Source: Algorimicrobium algoritergicola (lineage in GTDB: Bacteria; Bacteroidota; Bacteroidia; Flavobacteriales; Flavobacteriaceae). From it: DNA of 64,000 nt. Position numbers and translations under genes: made by a program. The notes under the pieces are model-generated. The model was not told where the DNA came from. It saw only the letters and a program-made list of their open reading frames with translations, and did not search any database. Where the stretch lies: assembly GCF_008086165.1 (NCBI RefSeq), contig NZ_VSKL01000001.1:1178001-1242000 (forward strand), given 5' to 3'. Below, piece by piece: positions 1 through 8,974 of this stretch (its first letter is position 1; each line of letters opens with the position of its first letter).

Positions 1-35
1 TGACACGCTTTTTCTATGTCTTAATTTTAAATTTT

Positions 36-536
36 TTAGGCTGTTTCTTTATCGTTTTTCCTAGTTTTAAAACTAGAAAATAATAAAAGTCCCATTCCAA
101 ACATCACAGACATATCTGCAACGTTAAATATTCCAGTTCTAAAAACGCCGCCTAAATCTATGTGAAAGAAATCGGTTACTGAACCGTAAACAATTCTATC
201 ATATACATTAGCAATTCCACCACCAACTATACAGCAAAAACCAATTAAAGACCATTTATCTAATTCTTTGGTTTTAATGATATAGTAAACCACATAACCT
301 AAAACTACGGTCGGCAAAATTAATAAAAAAATGAGTCGCAAAGTTGGATTGAAATCGCTTCCCATTCCTAAAAATGCGCCAGAATTTTCAACATTATGTA
401 ATGTGAATAAATCGCCAATGATAGGTGTTTGACTACCCGGAATAACATCAGCTCTAACAATAATTTTTGTAATCTGATCAATAGCAATATTGAATACTAT
501 TAATAGAATAATCCAAGTAGTACGTGATAGTTTCAT
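36..536 (-). CDS. lspA: Lipoprotein signal peptidase (signal peptidase II)
   Basis: LspA is the inner-membrane aspartic protease that cleaves the signal peptide of prolipoproteins before the lipidated cysteine. The 166-residue product has four hydrophobic segments (about 8-26, 69-87, 95-113 and 136-155). Both catalytic aspartates are in recognisable boxes: ANVYDR near residue 112 and NVADMSVMFG near residue 140. Length is normal for the family. Its ATG overlaps the fabD stop codon in a TAATG arrangement (534-538), so translation is probably coupled to fabD and both are read from one message. No downstream terminator is visible in the 35 bases left in the window. Confidence 0.96.
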   Translation of the reverse strand: MKLSRTTWIILLIVFNIAIDQITKIIVRADVIPGSQTPIIGDLFTLHNVENSGAFLGMGSDFNPTLRLIFLLILPTVVLGYVVYYIIKTKELDKWSLIGFCCIVGGGIANVYDRIVYGSVTDFFHIDLGGVFRTGIFNVADMSVMFGMGLLLFSSFKTRKNDKETA

Positions 537-1429
537 TAGGCTTCCGTTTCAAAAGTTGCAGAGGCCGTTTGAGAATCTCTATTGATTTTCTTCACCAAGC
601 CTTGTAGGACATTTCCTGGTCCAACTTCCGTAAATAGGGTAGCGCCATCTGTTATCATTTGCTGAACAGACTGCGTCCATTTTACCGGAGCTGTTAATTG
701 TGAAATTAAATTGGCTTTAATAATCGCTTCATCCATAACGGCACTTGCTGTTACGTTTTGATATATTGGGCATCGTGGTTTACCAAAAGTGGTAGCTTCA
801 ATAGCGGCTGCTAACTCCTCACGAGCAGGTTCCATTAACGGCGAATGAAATGCACCACCAACTGGTAATACTAATGCACGACGCGCGCCTGCTGTTTTCA
901 ATGATTCGCAAGCTCTATTTACGGCCTCAATTTCTCCAGAGATCACTAATTGTCCTGGGCAGTTATAGTTGGCAGCAACTACAATTCCTTCGGTTTCGGC
1001 ACATATTTTTTCAACAATAACATCTTCTAAACCTAAAACGGCAGCCATTGTACTTGGTTGGATTTCGCAGGCTTTCTGCATGGCTAATGCACGAGCAGAA
1101 ACTAGTTTTACACCATCTTCAAAAGACATGGTGCCATTGGCAACTAATGCAGAAAATTCACCTAATGAATGTCCAGCTACCATATCAGGTTTGAAACTGT
1201 CACCTAAAACTTTAGCTAAAATAACCGAATGTAAAAAAATAGCTGGTTGCGTAACCTTGGTTTGTTTTAAATCTTCAGCAGACCCTTCAAACATGGTATC
1301 TGTTATATTAAAACCTAATATGTCATTCGCAATTTCAAATAATTCTTGTGCTAAAGGCGATTTTTCGTAAAGGTCCAATCCCATTCCTGAAAATTGGGCG
1401 CCTTGTCCTGGAAATATATATGCATTCAT
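536..1429 (-). CDS. fabD: Malonyl-CoA:ACP transacylase
   Basis: FabD moves malonyl groups from CoA to acyl carrier protein to feed fatty acid elongation in the cytosol. The protein opens with the family hallmark FPGQGAQ. It carries the nucleophile box GHSLGE (Ser near residue 88) and the catalytic His in GAFHSPLM near residue 197. I place the start at the ATG at 1429; an upstream in-frame TTG adds only three residues and lacks family support. The gene is followed by lspA through a one-base overlap. A TATTTTTG promoter-like element lies about 22 bases upstream. Confidence 0.95.
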   Translation of the reverse strand: MNAYIFPGQGAQFSGMGLDLYEKSPLAQELFEIANDILGFNITDTMFEGSAEDLKQTKVTQPAIFLHSVILAKVLGDSFKPDMVAGHSLGEFSALVANGTMSFEDGVKLVSARALAMQKACEIQPSTMAAVLGLEDVIVEKICAETEGIVVAANYNCPGQLVISGEIEAVNRACESLKTAGARRALVLPVGGAFHSPLMEPAREELAAAIEATTFGKPRCPIYQNVTASAVMDEAIIKANLISQLTAPVKWTQSVQQMITDGATLFTEVGPGNVLQGLVKKINRDSQTASATFETEA

Positions 1430-1451
1430 GTGTGTCAAATTTTGATTGCTG

Positions 1452-1459
1452 CAAAAATA
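1452..1459 (-). promoter_or_regulatory. Candidate -7 promoter element of fabD-lspA
   Basis: On the minus strand this reads TATTTTTG, a full match to the Bacteroidota -7 consensus TAnnTTTG, about 22 bases upstream of the fabD ATG. I see no clear TTG at the expected distance upstream, so it is supported by one box only. Confidence 0.4.
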
Positions 1460-1543
1460 GGAAATTTTAAATTAGTTTACAGTTGCCGTCAAATGATAAA
1501 ATAGACCTATTAAAACAACTCCACCACAAACAATACACTAGCT

Positions 1544-3094
1544 TTAAGAGCAAGCCGCTTCCGCACAACGCTCACCATCCATGGCGGCTGAAACAATACC
1601 TCCAGCATAACCACCACCTTCACCGCAAGGGTACAGGCCTTTAATTTGTGTGTGCTCTAATTTTTCATTTCTAGGAATACTAATAGGTGAGGAGGTACGC
1701 GATTCCACACCAACTATATTTGCTTCTTCTGTATAATAACCATGCATTTTTTCGCCAAAAGCTTTAAAGCCTTGACGTAAACGACTCCCAATTAATTTCG
1801 GTAATAAGGAATGTAAAGGTGCCGAATTTAAACCAGGTTGATAGGATGTTGGGTTTAATGTAGGTGATAATTTACCCTCAACAAAGTCTGTTAAACGTTG
1901 GGCAGGAGCTGTTTGAGTTCTGCCGCCAGCCGTAAAGGCTAAACGCTCTAAATCCTTCTGATATTCTAAACCTTTCAGCACGCCAAAATGCTCATATTTA
2001 TGTAAATCTTTATGGACATCAATTTCAACAACAATACCCGAATTAGCAAACAAATTATTTCGTTTGGAAGGTGACATGCCGTTAACAACCACTTCGCCAT
2101 TAGCTGTAGCAGCTGGAACAATAAAACCACCTGGACACATACAAAACGAATACACACCACGATCGTTAACTTGTTGCACTAAACTATAGGAAGCTGCTGG
2201 TAATAAATCGCTGCGTTTACCGCTACAATGATATTGAATACTGTCAATAATTTCTTGTGGATGTTCGGCTCGAACACCCATGGCAAAAGATTTTGCTTCG
2301 AGTGCAATTTCTTTTCTATGTAATAAATAATAAATATCTCTAGCGGAATGACCAGTTGCTAAAATAACGCGATTGGCTTCCATCTCGTTGCCATTTTGTA
2401 ATTGAATGGCTTGGATGGTGTTGTTTTTTATAGTAAAATCGGTAACACGTGTTTCAAAATGAATTTCACCACCGTGGTTTAAAATGGTTTCACGAACATT
2501 TTGAACCACTTTTGGCAACTTATTGGTGCCAATATGTGGATGGGCATCGACTAAAATTTGATCGGTTGCACCGTGATATACGAGGTTCTCAAAAATACGT
2601 CGCACATCACCACGTTTTAAACTTCGGGTGTATAATTTCCCATCACTATAGGTTCCAGCGCCACCTTCCCCAAAGCAATAGTTGGAATCTTCGTTTACAA
2701 AATGATCTTGATTGATGGCTTTTAAATCCCGACGACGATCTTTTACATTTCTTCCACGTTCCAAAACAATAGGTTTAAAACCGAGTTCAATACAGCGTAA
2801 AGCAGCGTACATTCCTGCAGGTCCGAAACCAATAATGTGAACAGGTTTTGCTTTGGAAACATCTTTATAATCAAAGGTGTATTCTGATGTTTCTGGAACA
2901 GGTTCGTTAATATAAACGGCGACTTTATAATTGAAAATTATCTTTGGTTTTCGCGCATCAATAGACTTCCGAAGTACTTTAATGCCAGAAATTTTTTCGC
3001 GACTTATATCAAGAAATTGAGACGCTTTTATTAGTAAAATATCAGCACGTTCCTCTTCTGCTAAACTAACGCGCAATTGAATGTCTTTAACCAT
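1544..3094 (-). CDS. NAD(P)/FAD-dependent dehydrogenase of the COG2509 type
   Basis: This 516-residue protein resembles the widespread but poorly understood FAD-dependent dehydrogenases. An N-terminal region of about 90 residues precedes the dinucleotide-binding motif GFGPAGMYAA (near residue 90) and the acidic end of the second strand, VLERG. A second FAD motif, ILATGHSARD, lies near residue 246, and the C-terminal box GEGGGYAGGIVSAAMDG near residue 492 is typical for contacting FAD. The product should be cytosolic; its substrate is not known and cannot be read from the neighbours. It starts at the ATG at 3094, 29 bases after the chloride channel gene. Confidence 0.85.
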   Translation of the reverse strand: MVKDIQLRVSLAEEERADILLIKASQFLDISREKISGIKVLRKSIDARKPKIIFNYKVAVYINEPVPETSEYTFDYKDVSKAKPVHIIGFGPAGMYAALRCIELGFKPIVLERGRNVKDRRRDLKAINQDHFVNEDSNYCFGEGGAGTYSDGKLYTRSLKRGDVRRIFENLVYHGATDQILVDAHPHIGTNKLPKVVQNVRETILNHGGEIHFETRVTDFTIKNNTIQAIQLQNGNEMEANRVILATGHSARDIYYLLHRKEIALEAKSFAMGVRAEHPQEIIDSIQYHCSGKRSDLLPAASYSLVQQVNDRGVYSFCMCPGGFIVPAATANGEVVVNGMSPSKRNNLFANSGIVVEIDVHKDLHKYEHFGVLKGLEYQKDLERLAFTAGGRTQTAPAQRLTDFVEGKLSPTLNPTSYQPGLNSAPLHSLLPKLIGSRLRQGFKAFGEKMHGYYTEEANIVGVESRTSSPISIPRNEKLEHTQIKGLYPCGEGGGYAGGIVSAAMDGERCAEAACS

Positions 3095-3123
3095 ACTGCG
3101 AAATTAGAGAAAAAATGGGAATA

Positions 3124-4401
3124 TTACGCGTCTTTTTTCTCGCTCATTTGAGATCCAATAAACGGAATGCGTGGTGCTAAAAAATAACCCGTTAAACTAG
3201 CAAATAGAATCGGAATAAAATACGTAAAACCGGTTAAGGTTGATAGTAAAATAGTCGTACTCATGGGTGTTCTAGTTACGCAAGCATTTATGGCTGCCAT
3301 ACAACTTACAATAGTTAATGATAAACTAATGGATGGTAAAAATTGGTGAATTATTAAACCCAAAGTAGCGCCTGTAAAAAACAAGGGAATTATAAAGCCA
3401 CCTCGCCAACCTGATGTAACGGTTATTGCAATGGCAATTATTTTAAAACATAGAATGAGGACGAGCATTTTTAGAGGAAAGTCGCTTAAAATAAGGGTGT
3501 TAATTTCATGATGCCCAAAATAGCGCGTGATAGGTAGATAGTAAACAATACATCCCAATATAATACCTCCAATAAGGGTATTGATGTAAATTGGCACGTT
3601 TAATTTTGCAAAGATATTTTTGAAGAATTTGGTACATATAATAAAAAGCCAACCAAACCCTGTTGCTATAATTGCAAATAAAATGGCATAAGCAAAATCA
3701 AACTTACTTAACATTTCATAAGCCGGTAAATCCCAAGTAGGACCAATACCTAGATGAATAATTAAAGCAAATATCATATAACTAAAACTGCTAGCTACAA
3801 AGGCTGGAATAATAGCTTTGTAATATTCTACCGCATGCTCATGATGTAAAATTTCAAGCGAAAATAAGCTACCACCTAAAGGCGCACCAAATAAAGCTGT
3901 AAACCCTGAAGCCATACCTGCAATGCTCATGGAACGTAGGTCTTCACCTTTTAATCGAAAAACTTTTCCAAGCCACGTACCAGTTGATCCTGTTACTTGA
4001 ACTAAAGGTGCTTCCGGACCCAAACTACCTCCTGACGCAATACATAATAAGGAAGAAAGAATCATGGATGGGTTATTCTTCGGGTCGAGTTTTCCTTTAT
4101 TAAAACGAATGTTGTTTACAATTAAATGTATTTCCCCTGGATCCCCAATAAAGTGAATAACAAAACCTGCTAAAAGCCCACAAATAGCCATCGTTGGAAT
4201 AACCAACCAACCATCAAAAAACGCTAATTGATGTGTGAAAAACTCTAAAATTATCCAATATACACTGGCAATCAATCCGCCTAATAAACCCAATATAGCC
4301 CAAAGAATAAATTTTCTGCTAAATACAAAAGGATTAAATTGAATGGGTTGATCCAGTATATTGAGATACGTTATGAGTTTGCGTTTCTTTTTAAGCTTCA
4401 C
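3124..4401 (-). CDS. ClC-family chloride channel or transporter
   Basis: This 425-residue integral membrane protein has about ten hydrophobic segments, fitting the ClC fold for anion channels and H+/Cl- exchangers. The segment GSLGPEAPLVQVTG (near residue 125) aligns with the GREGP filter of E. coli ClC and keeps the gating glutamate. GWRGGFIIP near residue 333 aligns with the GxFxP motif. The first filter motif (GSGIP in E. coli) is replaced by GDPGE near residue 87, so ion preference is uncertain. No CBS domains follow. The start is GTG at 4401, nine bases downstream of the dihydrofolate reductase stop; no nearby ATG fits better. Confidence 0.87.
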   Translation of the reverse strand: MKLKKKRKLITYLNILDQPIQFNPFVFSRKFILWAILGLLGGLIASVYWIILEFFTHQLAFFDGWLVIPTMAICGLLAGFVIHFIGDPGEIHLIVNNIRFNKGKLDPKNNPSMILSSLLCIASGGSLGPEAPLVQVTGSTGTWLGKVFRLKGEDLRSMSIAGMASGFTALFGAPLGGSLFSLEILHHEHAVEYYKAIIPAFVASSFSYMIFALIIHLGIGPTWDLPAYEMLSKFDFAYAILFAIIATGFGWLFIICTKFFKNIFAKLNVPIYINTLIGGIILGCIVYYLPITRYFGHHEINTLILSDFPLKMLVLILCFKIIAIAITVTSGWRGGFIIPLFFTGATLGLIIHQFLPSISLSLTIVSCMAAINACVTRTPMSTTILLSTLTGFTYFIPILFASLTGYFLAPRIPFIGSQMSEKKDA

Positions 4402-4410
4402 AACAGTTTT

Positions 4411-5313
4411 TTATTGACGTGTATAGGTTATAAACGAGAAATCATGAGCATGCTTGTCATCTTTTGGATGCGTAGTTTTGGTAACTTCTTTCCAGATAGA
4501 TGGATCTATTTCTGGGAAAAATGTATCTGCTTCAAAATTGGAATGAACACGTGTTATTTCTAATTTATCAGCAAAAGGCAAAGCTTGCTTATATATTTCG
4601 CCGCCTCCAATTACAAATGGTTGTTTGTCTGATTTTGAAGCGTCTAAAGCATCTTCTAAATTATTAACGACAATAACGCCAGTAGGCACTTGATAGTTTT
4701 TTTGACGTGTTATAACAACATGTGTACGGTTAGGTAAGGGTTTCGGAAAACTTTCAAACGTTTTACGACCCATAATAATATGGTGACCATTTGTTAGGTT
4801 TTTGAACCGCTTAAGGTCGTCACTTAAATGCCAAATCAGTTGGTTGTCTTTTCCTATAGCATTATTCTCTCCAGCGGCAACTATTATGGTGATATTTGAG
4901 TTTTTAGAAGTTGCTATCAGATTTTTTTTTTCTGGTAATGGTAAGTCTTTTTCAACCTGTGTGGTTAATTCGGAAATGCGTTGCTTTTGCTTATTAATAA
5001 GTAGGTTTAGTTGTTTTTCTTCCCATTTTTTGCTTAGCAACTTGGAAGTAATGAATACGTTAAATAAATGATAAACAAAAAGTGCTAACCAAATACCAAT
5101 AGCAAAAACAAACCAAGGAATACCAAAAGGTGTAAATGTTTCACCAATGCCTATGCCTGTATTGGCAACAATAAGGAAAACAGATCCAATTAGAAAAATC
5201 ACAAAATGCGCATACAACCGCTTTTTTTGTTTAATGCGGTTTTGGGCAGTTTTTAAAAGCTCCAATTGTTCCTTGTCTATTTCTGTAGTAGTATCTTTTT
5301 TCTTTCCGAACAT
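4411..5313 (-). CDS. folA: 2TM-domain protein fused to dihydrofolate reductase
   Basis: DHFR reduces dihydrofolate to tetrahydrofolate with NADPH; thyA lies nearby and produces the dihydrofolate. The C-terminal half (about residues 140-300) is a complete DHFR: TIIVAAGENNAIGK, then W-H-L-S-D-D-L with the catalytic acid, then GRKTFESFPKPLPNR and the nucleotide-binding VIGGGEIY. The N-terminal 135 residues are unlike usual DHFR. They hold a basic charged helix, two membrane segments (about 35-52 and 65-88) resembling the 2TM domain, and a charged coiled-coil-like linker (95-125). The reading frame is continuous, so the enzyme would be held at the inner membrane on its cytosolic face. Usual DHFR length is about 160 residues. 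Confidence 0.92.
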   Translation of the reverse strand: MFGKKKDTTTEIDKEQLELLKTAQNRIKQKKRLYAHFVIFLIGSVFLIVANTGIGIGETFTPFGIPWFVFAIGIWLALFVYHLFNVFITSKLLSKKWEEKQLNLLINKQKQRISELTTQVEKDLPLPEKKNLIATSKNSNITIIVAAGENNAIGKDNQLIWHLSDDLKRFKNLTNGHHIIMGRKTFESFPKPLPNRTHVVITRQKNYQVPTGVIVVNNLEDALDASKSDKQPFVIGGGEIYKQALPFADKLEITRVHSNFEADTFFPEIDPSIWKEVTKTTHPKDDKHAHDFSFITYTRQ

Positions 5314-5372
5314 GATTGACTGAATTTAAACAAATTTAGCTATTTTTTGCTGAATTAATCATTGGAAATAGA

Positions 5373-6188
5373 TTAGAAATAAATGGTCATTAAAAATTTA
5401 ACTGGATATTTTGCAGGTTTACCATTTACATAACCAGGGGCTTTCATTTTTGGCATGCGTTTCAAAACTCTGATAGCTTCGGCTGCCATTTCTCTTTTAT
5501 GTGCTTTAGCAGAAATATCTTCGGCTTTACCTTTCTCGTTTATAACAAAGCTAACTTCAAATTGCGTACTCTTATCCAACGGGAATAATTTATCTGCCAA
5601 CTCATAATTAATGCTAACTTTAATATAATCCATTATTTTTTTGATGGTGCAATTTTTTAAATCTTCAAAATTCACCGAATCATCACAACCTCTGAAAGTC
5701 GGATACTGCATATTTGCAGACGTTCTATTTCCATTGGCAATTTTGAGTTTTATAGGGAGAAAATATGGTACGCGAACAGCTTTACCATCTATGTAACCAG
5801 GTTCTAATTTAGGAATTAGTTGAACAACACGAATAGCTTCTGCTTCCAACTCCGGATAGCCTGCTCGTGCTTTAATATCAACAATATCTCCTGTTGTGTC
5901 TATTTTAAAAAACACATTAATTTTTACTTCAGTTCCAGGAGGTGCATCAATATTTTTGGTAACTGAAGAATTAAATTTTTTAGCAACATGTTCCTGTATT
6001 TTTTTGCTAAAACACGTTTTTAGCTCATAATTGTCCAATGATTTATCACAGCCTTTGTAAATTGGTACGCGCTCAACTAATGCAAATGAAACATCTTCAT
6101 CAACTTGCGTACTGTCTTGAATAGTTGGTGCTTGAGAATAGCTGGTTAAGCTAAAAAGCAGGGAAAATATAAAAAGTAGATTTTTCAT
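5373..6188 (-). CDS. Periplasmic protein with two TonB C-terminal-like domains
   Basis: A signal peptide (MKNLLFIFSLLFSLTSYSQA) leads into two related modules, about residues 38-152 and 162-271. Each starts with a P-x-(Y/F)-(K/R)-G-C-D box and a second Cys about 15 residues later, and then has the TonB-C-like pattern of a designed-in strand, a V-D-I-(K/R)-A or A-E-D-I-S-A box, E-A-I-R-V and a closing P-x-K-x-x-x-G-x-x-x-G-K-x-x-x-(V/Y)-P. Bacteroidota encode many such TonB-like proteins. This copy has no N-terminal anchor beyond the signal peptide and no proline-rich spanning arm, so it is unlikely to be an energy-transducing TonB itself. It sits nine bases from thyA, probably in the same message. 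Confidence 0.8.
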   Translation of the reverse strand: MKNLLFIFSLLFSLTSYSQAPTIQDSTQVDEDVSFALVERVPIYKGCDKSLDNYELKTCFSKKIQEHVAKKFNSSVTKNIDAPPGTEVKINVFFKIDTTGDIVDIKARAGYPELEAEAIRVVQLIPKLEPGYIDGKAVRVPYFLPIKLKIANGNRTSANMQYPTFRGCDDSVNFEDLKNCTIKKIMDYIKVSINYELADKLFPLDKSTQFEVSFVINEKGKAEDISAKAHKREMAAEAIRVLKRMPKMKAPGYVNGKPAKYPVKFLMTIYF

Positions 6189-6197
6189 TTAGGGGGT

Positions 6198-7022
6198 TTA
6201 AATGGCAACTTTCCCTTTAATATGTGGATGCGGATTATAATCTACTAACGTAAAGTCTTCAAATTTGAAATCGAAAATATCTGTTACATCTGGATTTATA
6301 AGCATTTTTGGGAGTGGTCTAATATCACGAGACAATTGTAATTCTAATTGCTCATAATGATTGCTGTAAATATGTGCATCACCAAAAGTGTGAATGAATT
6401 CGCCTGCTTCATAGCCACAAATTTGTGCCATCATCATAGTGAAAAGCGCATACGAACCAATATTGAAAGGAACACCTAAAAATATATCAGCACTACGTTG
6501 GTATAATTGACAAGACAACTTACCATCTGCAACATAAAATTGAAAAAAGGCATGACATGGCGGGAGTGCTGCTTTTCCGTTGGCCACATTCTCATCAAAA
6601 GATTTTGACGTGTCTGGCATTACCGATGGGTTCCAAGCCGAAACCATCATACGTCGGCTATTTGGATTGGTCTTTAAAGTTTCAACAATATCTTTAATTT
6701 GATCAATATCATCATTATTCCAATTTCGCCATTGGTGACCATAAACAGGACCTAAATCACCATTTTCATCTGCCCATTCGTTCCATATTCTAACACCATT
6801 GTCTGTTAAATATTTGATGTTAGTATCACCTTTTAAAAACCATAAAAGTTCGTAAACTATAGATTTTAAATGTAGTTTTTTGGTGGTAACCATTGGGAAA
6901 CCTTCGCTTAAATCAAAACGCATTTGATATCCAAATACACTTTTTGTTCCAGTTCCTGTACGGTCACCTTTTTCGTTTCCGTTTTCTAATACGTGCTTAA
7001 CTAGGTCGTGATATTGTTTCAT
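6198..7022 (-). CDS. thyA: Thymidylate synthase
   Basis: ThyA methylates dUMP to dTMP using methylenetetrahydrofolate, releasing dihydrofolate that the DHFR encoded 0.9 kb downstream recycles. The 274-residue length is typical. Visible hallmarks are DRTGTGT near the N terminus, the catalytic cysteine in [13 protein letters not shown] (near residue 155), the [14 protein letters not shown] substrate loop and the GDAHIY box. The ATG at 7022 is the only start that keeps the conserved N terminus M-K-Q-Y. A 160-base leader separates it from a TACCTTTG promoter element, and the next gene follows after nine bases. Confidence 0.97.
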   Translation of the reverse strand: MKQYHDLVKHVLENGNEKGDRTGTGTKSVFGYQMRFDLSEGFPMVTTKKLHLKSIVYELLWFLKGDTNIKYLTDNGVRIWNEWADENGDLGPVYGHQWRNWNNDDIDQIKDIVETLKTNPNSRRMMVSAWNPSVMPDTSKSFDENVANGKAALPPCHAFFQFYVADGKLSCQLYQRSADIFLGVPFNIGSYALFTMMMAQICGYEAGEFIHTFGDAHIYSNHYEQLELQLSRDIRPLPKMLINPDVTDIFDFKFEDFTLVDYNPHPHIKGKVAI

Positions 7023-7190
7023 AATATGTCCCCCGAAAATGGGAATCTCTTTTTTAATTAAACAAAAATTTCAGTTTACTAGGGAATTAGAACCCAGAAT
7101 TGATAAGCTAAAATAAAGAAAAGGGTTAAATCAAATAGTGATAACCTTTAAAATGATATTAAAAGTTATTAACTAGCTAAAGTTAAATTG

Positions 7191-7198
7191 CAAAGGTA
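7191..7198 (-). promoter_or_regulatory. Candidate -7 promoter element of thyA
   Basis: On the minus strand the sequence is TACCTTTG followed by C, a full match to TAnnTTTG. It would give a leader of roughly 160 bases before the thyA ATG. No good TTG is seen 17-23 bases upstream, so support comes from the -7 box and its position only. Confidence 0.42.
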
Positions 7199-7210
7199 CT
7201 TTTACTTTGA

Positions 7211-7231
7211 GATTCCTACTTCCGCAGGAAT
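7211..7231. repeat. Short palindromic repeat between nupC and thyA
   Basis: The arms ATTCCTAC and GCAGGAAT flank a TTCC loop, with a single A-C mismatch in an eight-base stem. It lies six bases beyond the transporter stop codon. It has the look of the short palindromic repeats scattered between genes in Bacteroidota, and it could also end or stabilise the transporter message. Only one copy is present here. Confidence 0.55.
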
Positions 7232-7236
7232 ATGGT

Positions 7237-8970
7237 TTACCCAATTATCATTCCTGCAATAGTCGCAGAAATTAATGATGCAATGGTTCCGCCAATTAAC
7301 GCTTTCATACCAAATTTAGATAGTTGTTTGCGTTGGCCTGGCGCAAGAGATCCAATACCGCCAATTTGAATACCGATAGAAGCAAAGTTTGCAAATCCAC
7401 ATAGCATATACGTTGCCATAATTACAGATTTCTCATAAGTTAAATGTGTGGCATTCGCTACATTTTTTAATTCTGCTAATTGTATGTATCCAATAAACTC
7501 ACTTGCTGCTAGCTTAATCCCTAGAAGTTGTCCCATTAAAGCCATATCTTCTGTTGCTATTCCAATTAACCACATTAATGGCGCAAAAATATAACCTAAA
7601 ATAAATTCTAATGATAATGCCTGATACGGAGTGTTTGCTGCAATGACTTCATTTAAAGAGGTGAAATGCCAATTTATATTTAAGGCTTGAATAGTAATAC
7701 CATCAAAGCCAGCAATACCGCCTAAAATGCCGTTAACCATAGCTATAAACGCTACAAAAACGAGTAGCATAGCGCCAACATTTACGGCTAAACGTAAACC
7801 TTCAGTGGTACCGTTTGCAATAGCCTCCAGAATGTTAGATCCTATTTTTTCTTGGGACACGTGAACATCCGTATTAATTTTTTCTGTTTGTGGAAATAAT
7901 ATCTTGGAAATTACAATAGCTCCTGGTGCCGCCATAACAGACGCAGCTAATAAGTGTTTAGCGTAAAAGAGTTGTAGTGCCTCGTCTTCTCCACCTAGAA
8001 AGCCTATGTACGCTGCTAAAACAGCTCCTGCAACGGTAGCCATTCCCCCAATCATTACTAGGAGAATTTCAGACTTGTTCATTTTTTCTAAATACGCTTT
8101 TATTAAAAGTGGTGCTTCAGTTTGACCTAAAAAGATATTTCCTGCAACACTTAAACTTTCAGCTCCTGAAATCCCTAATACCTTACTTAAAAGTAAACCC
8201 ATTAGTTTGACTACCTTTTGGATAATACCTAAATAGAATAAAACGGATGTTAACGCCGAAAAGAAAATAATTGTTGGCAATACTTGAAATGCGAAAATAA
8301 ACCCGAATGAAGTAACATCGAGCATGCCTCCAAATAGAAACTCGCTTCCAGCTTGTGTATAACTTAAAATTTCGATAAACCCTTTACCTATAAATTCAAA
8401 GATGCCTTTTATAAAACCAACTTTTAAAACACCTATAGCAATGATGAGTTGTAAGGCTAATCCTAAACCAACAGTTTTCCAGTTGATGGCTCTTCGGTTA
8501 CTACTAAATAAAAAGGCTACAAAAATTAATGTAACCATACCTAAAATACCACGCCAAAGACTATTAATAGAGAAACCTTGACTTGGAATAATGGCACCGT
8601 TCCCTGAACTTGATACGGTAGGAGGTATAGAATTTTCAGCTAAAACAGATGTGGAAGATTTATAATTATATGTGGCTTGTTTATCTTTAAATACTAATGT
8701 AGAATCTGTTAGTTCTGCTATTTTAAAACGTTTAGTGGAGTTTAGCGAGTCATTGTAATAGAATACCAATAAATTGTTTTGATACAAATAATCACCTTTT
8801 AAGTCTTGAATTGAATCGTTAGAAAAGGTGAACTCTCCTTTTTTAAACTCTATACTTTTATAAGCGTTTGATGTGGATTGAGACGACCATTTTTTTTCTA
8901 AATCTTGTCCGAAAGAAGTTGTAATCCCAAAAAAAATAGCTGCAATAGCTAGTAGTATATTTTTAATCAT
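7237..8970 (-). CDS. Concentrative nucleoside transporter (NupC/CNT) with extracytoplasmic N-terminal domain
   Basis: CNT proteins import nucleosides with Na+ or H+. The C-terminal 430 residues hold the CNT core, including the G-Q-T-E-A-P substrate motif in FLGQTEAPLLIKAYL and the second-half box GFANFASIGIQIGG. Before it come a signal-peptide-like segment (residues 1-22 from the chosen start) and a soluble beta-rich stretch of about 90 residues with Y-x-S-I-E-F and D-S-T-L-V-F pieces, like a small lipocalin-type domain that would face the periplasm. I choose the ATG at 8970, four bases after the nuclease stop. Longer starts run into the nuclease gene. The two genes are probably cotranscribed. 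Confidence 0.9.
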   Translation of the reverse strand: MIKNILLAIAAIFFGITTSFGQDLEKKWSSQSTSNAYKSIEFKKGEFTFSNDSIQDLKGDYLYQNNLLVFYYNDSLNSTKRFKIAELTDSTLVFKDKQATYNYKSSTSVLAENSIPPTVSSSGNGAIIPSQGFSINSLWRGILGMVTLIFVAFLFSSNRRAINWKTVGLGLALQLIIAIGVLKVGFIKGIFEFIGKGFIEILSYTQAGSEFLFGGMLDVTSFGFIFAFQVLPTIIFFSALTSVLFYLGIIQKVVKLMGLLLSKVLGISGAESLSVAGNIFLGQTEAPLLIKAYLEKMNKSEILLVMIGGMATVAGAVLAAYIGFLGGEDEALQLFYAKHLLAASVMAAPGAIVISKILFPQTEKINTDVHVSQEKIGSNILEAIANGTTEGLRLAVNVGAMLLVFVAFIAMVNGILGGIAGFDGITIQALNINWHFTSLNEVIAANTPYQALSLEFILGYIFAPLMWLIGIATEDMALMGQLLGIKLAASEFIGYIQLAELKNVANATHLTYEKSVIMATYMLCGFANFASIGIQIGGIGSLAPGQRKQLSKFGMKALIGGTIASLISATIAGMIIG

Positions 8971-8974
8971 AAGG

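Noticed and set aside
969-1370. 133-residue plus-strand ORF inside fabD
   Set aside because: It lies wholly opposite a complete, conserved fabD and has no recognisable features, so it is a shadow of the real gene.
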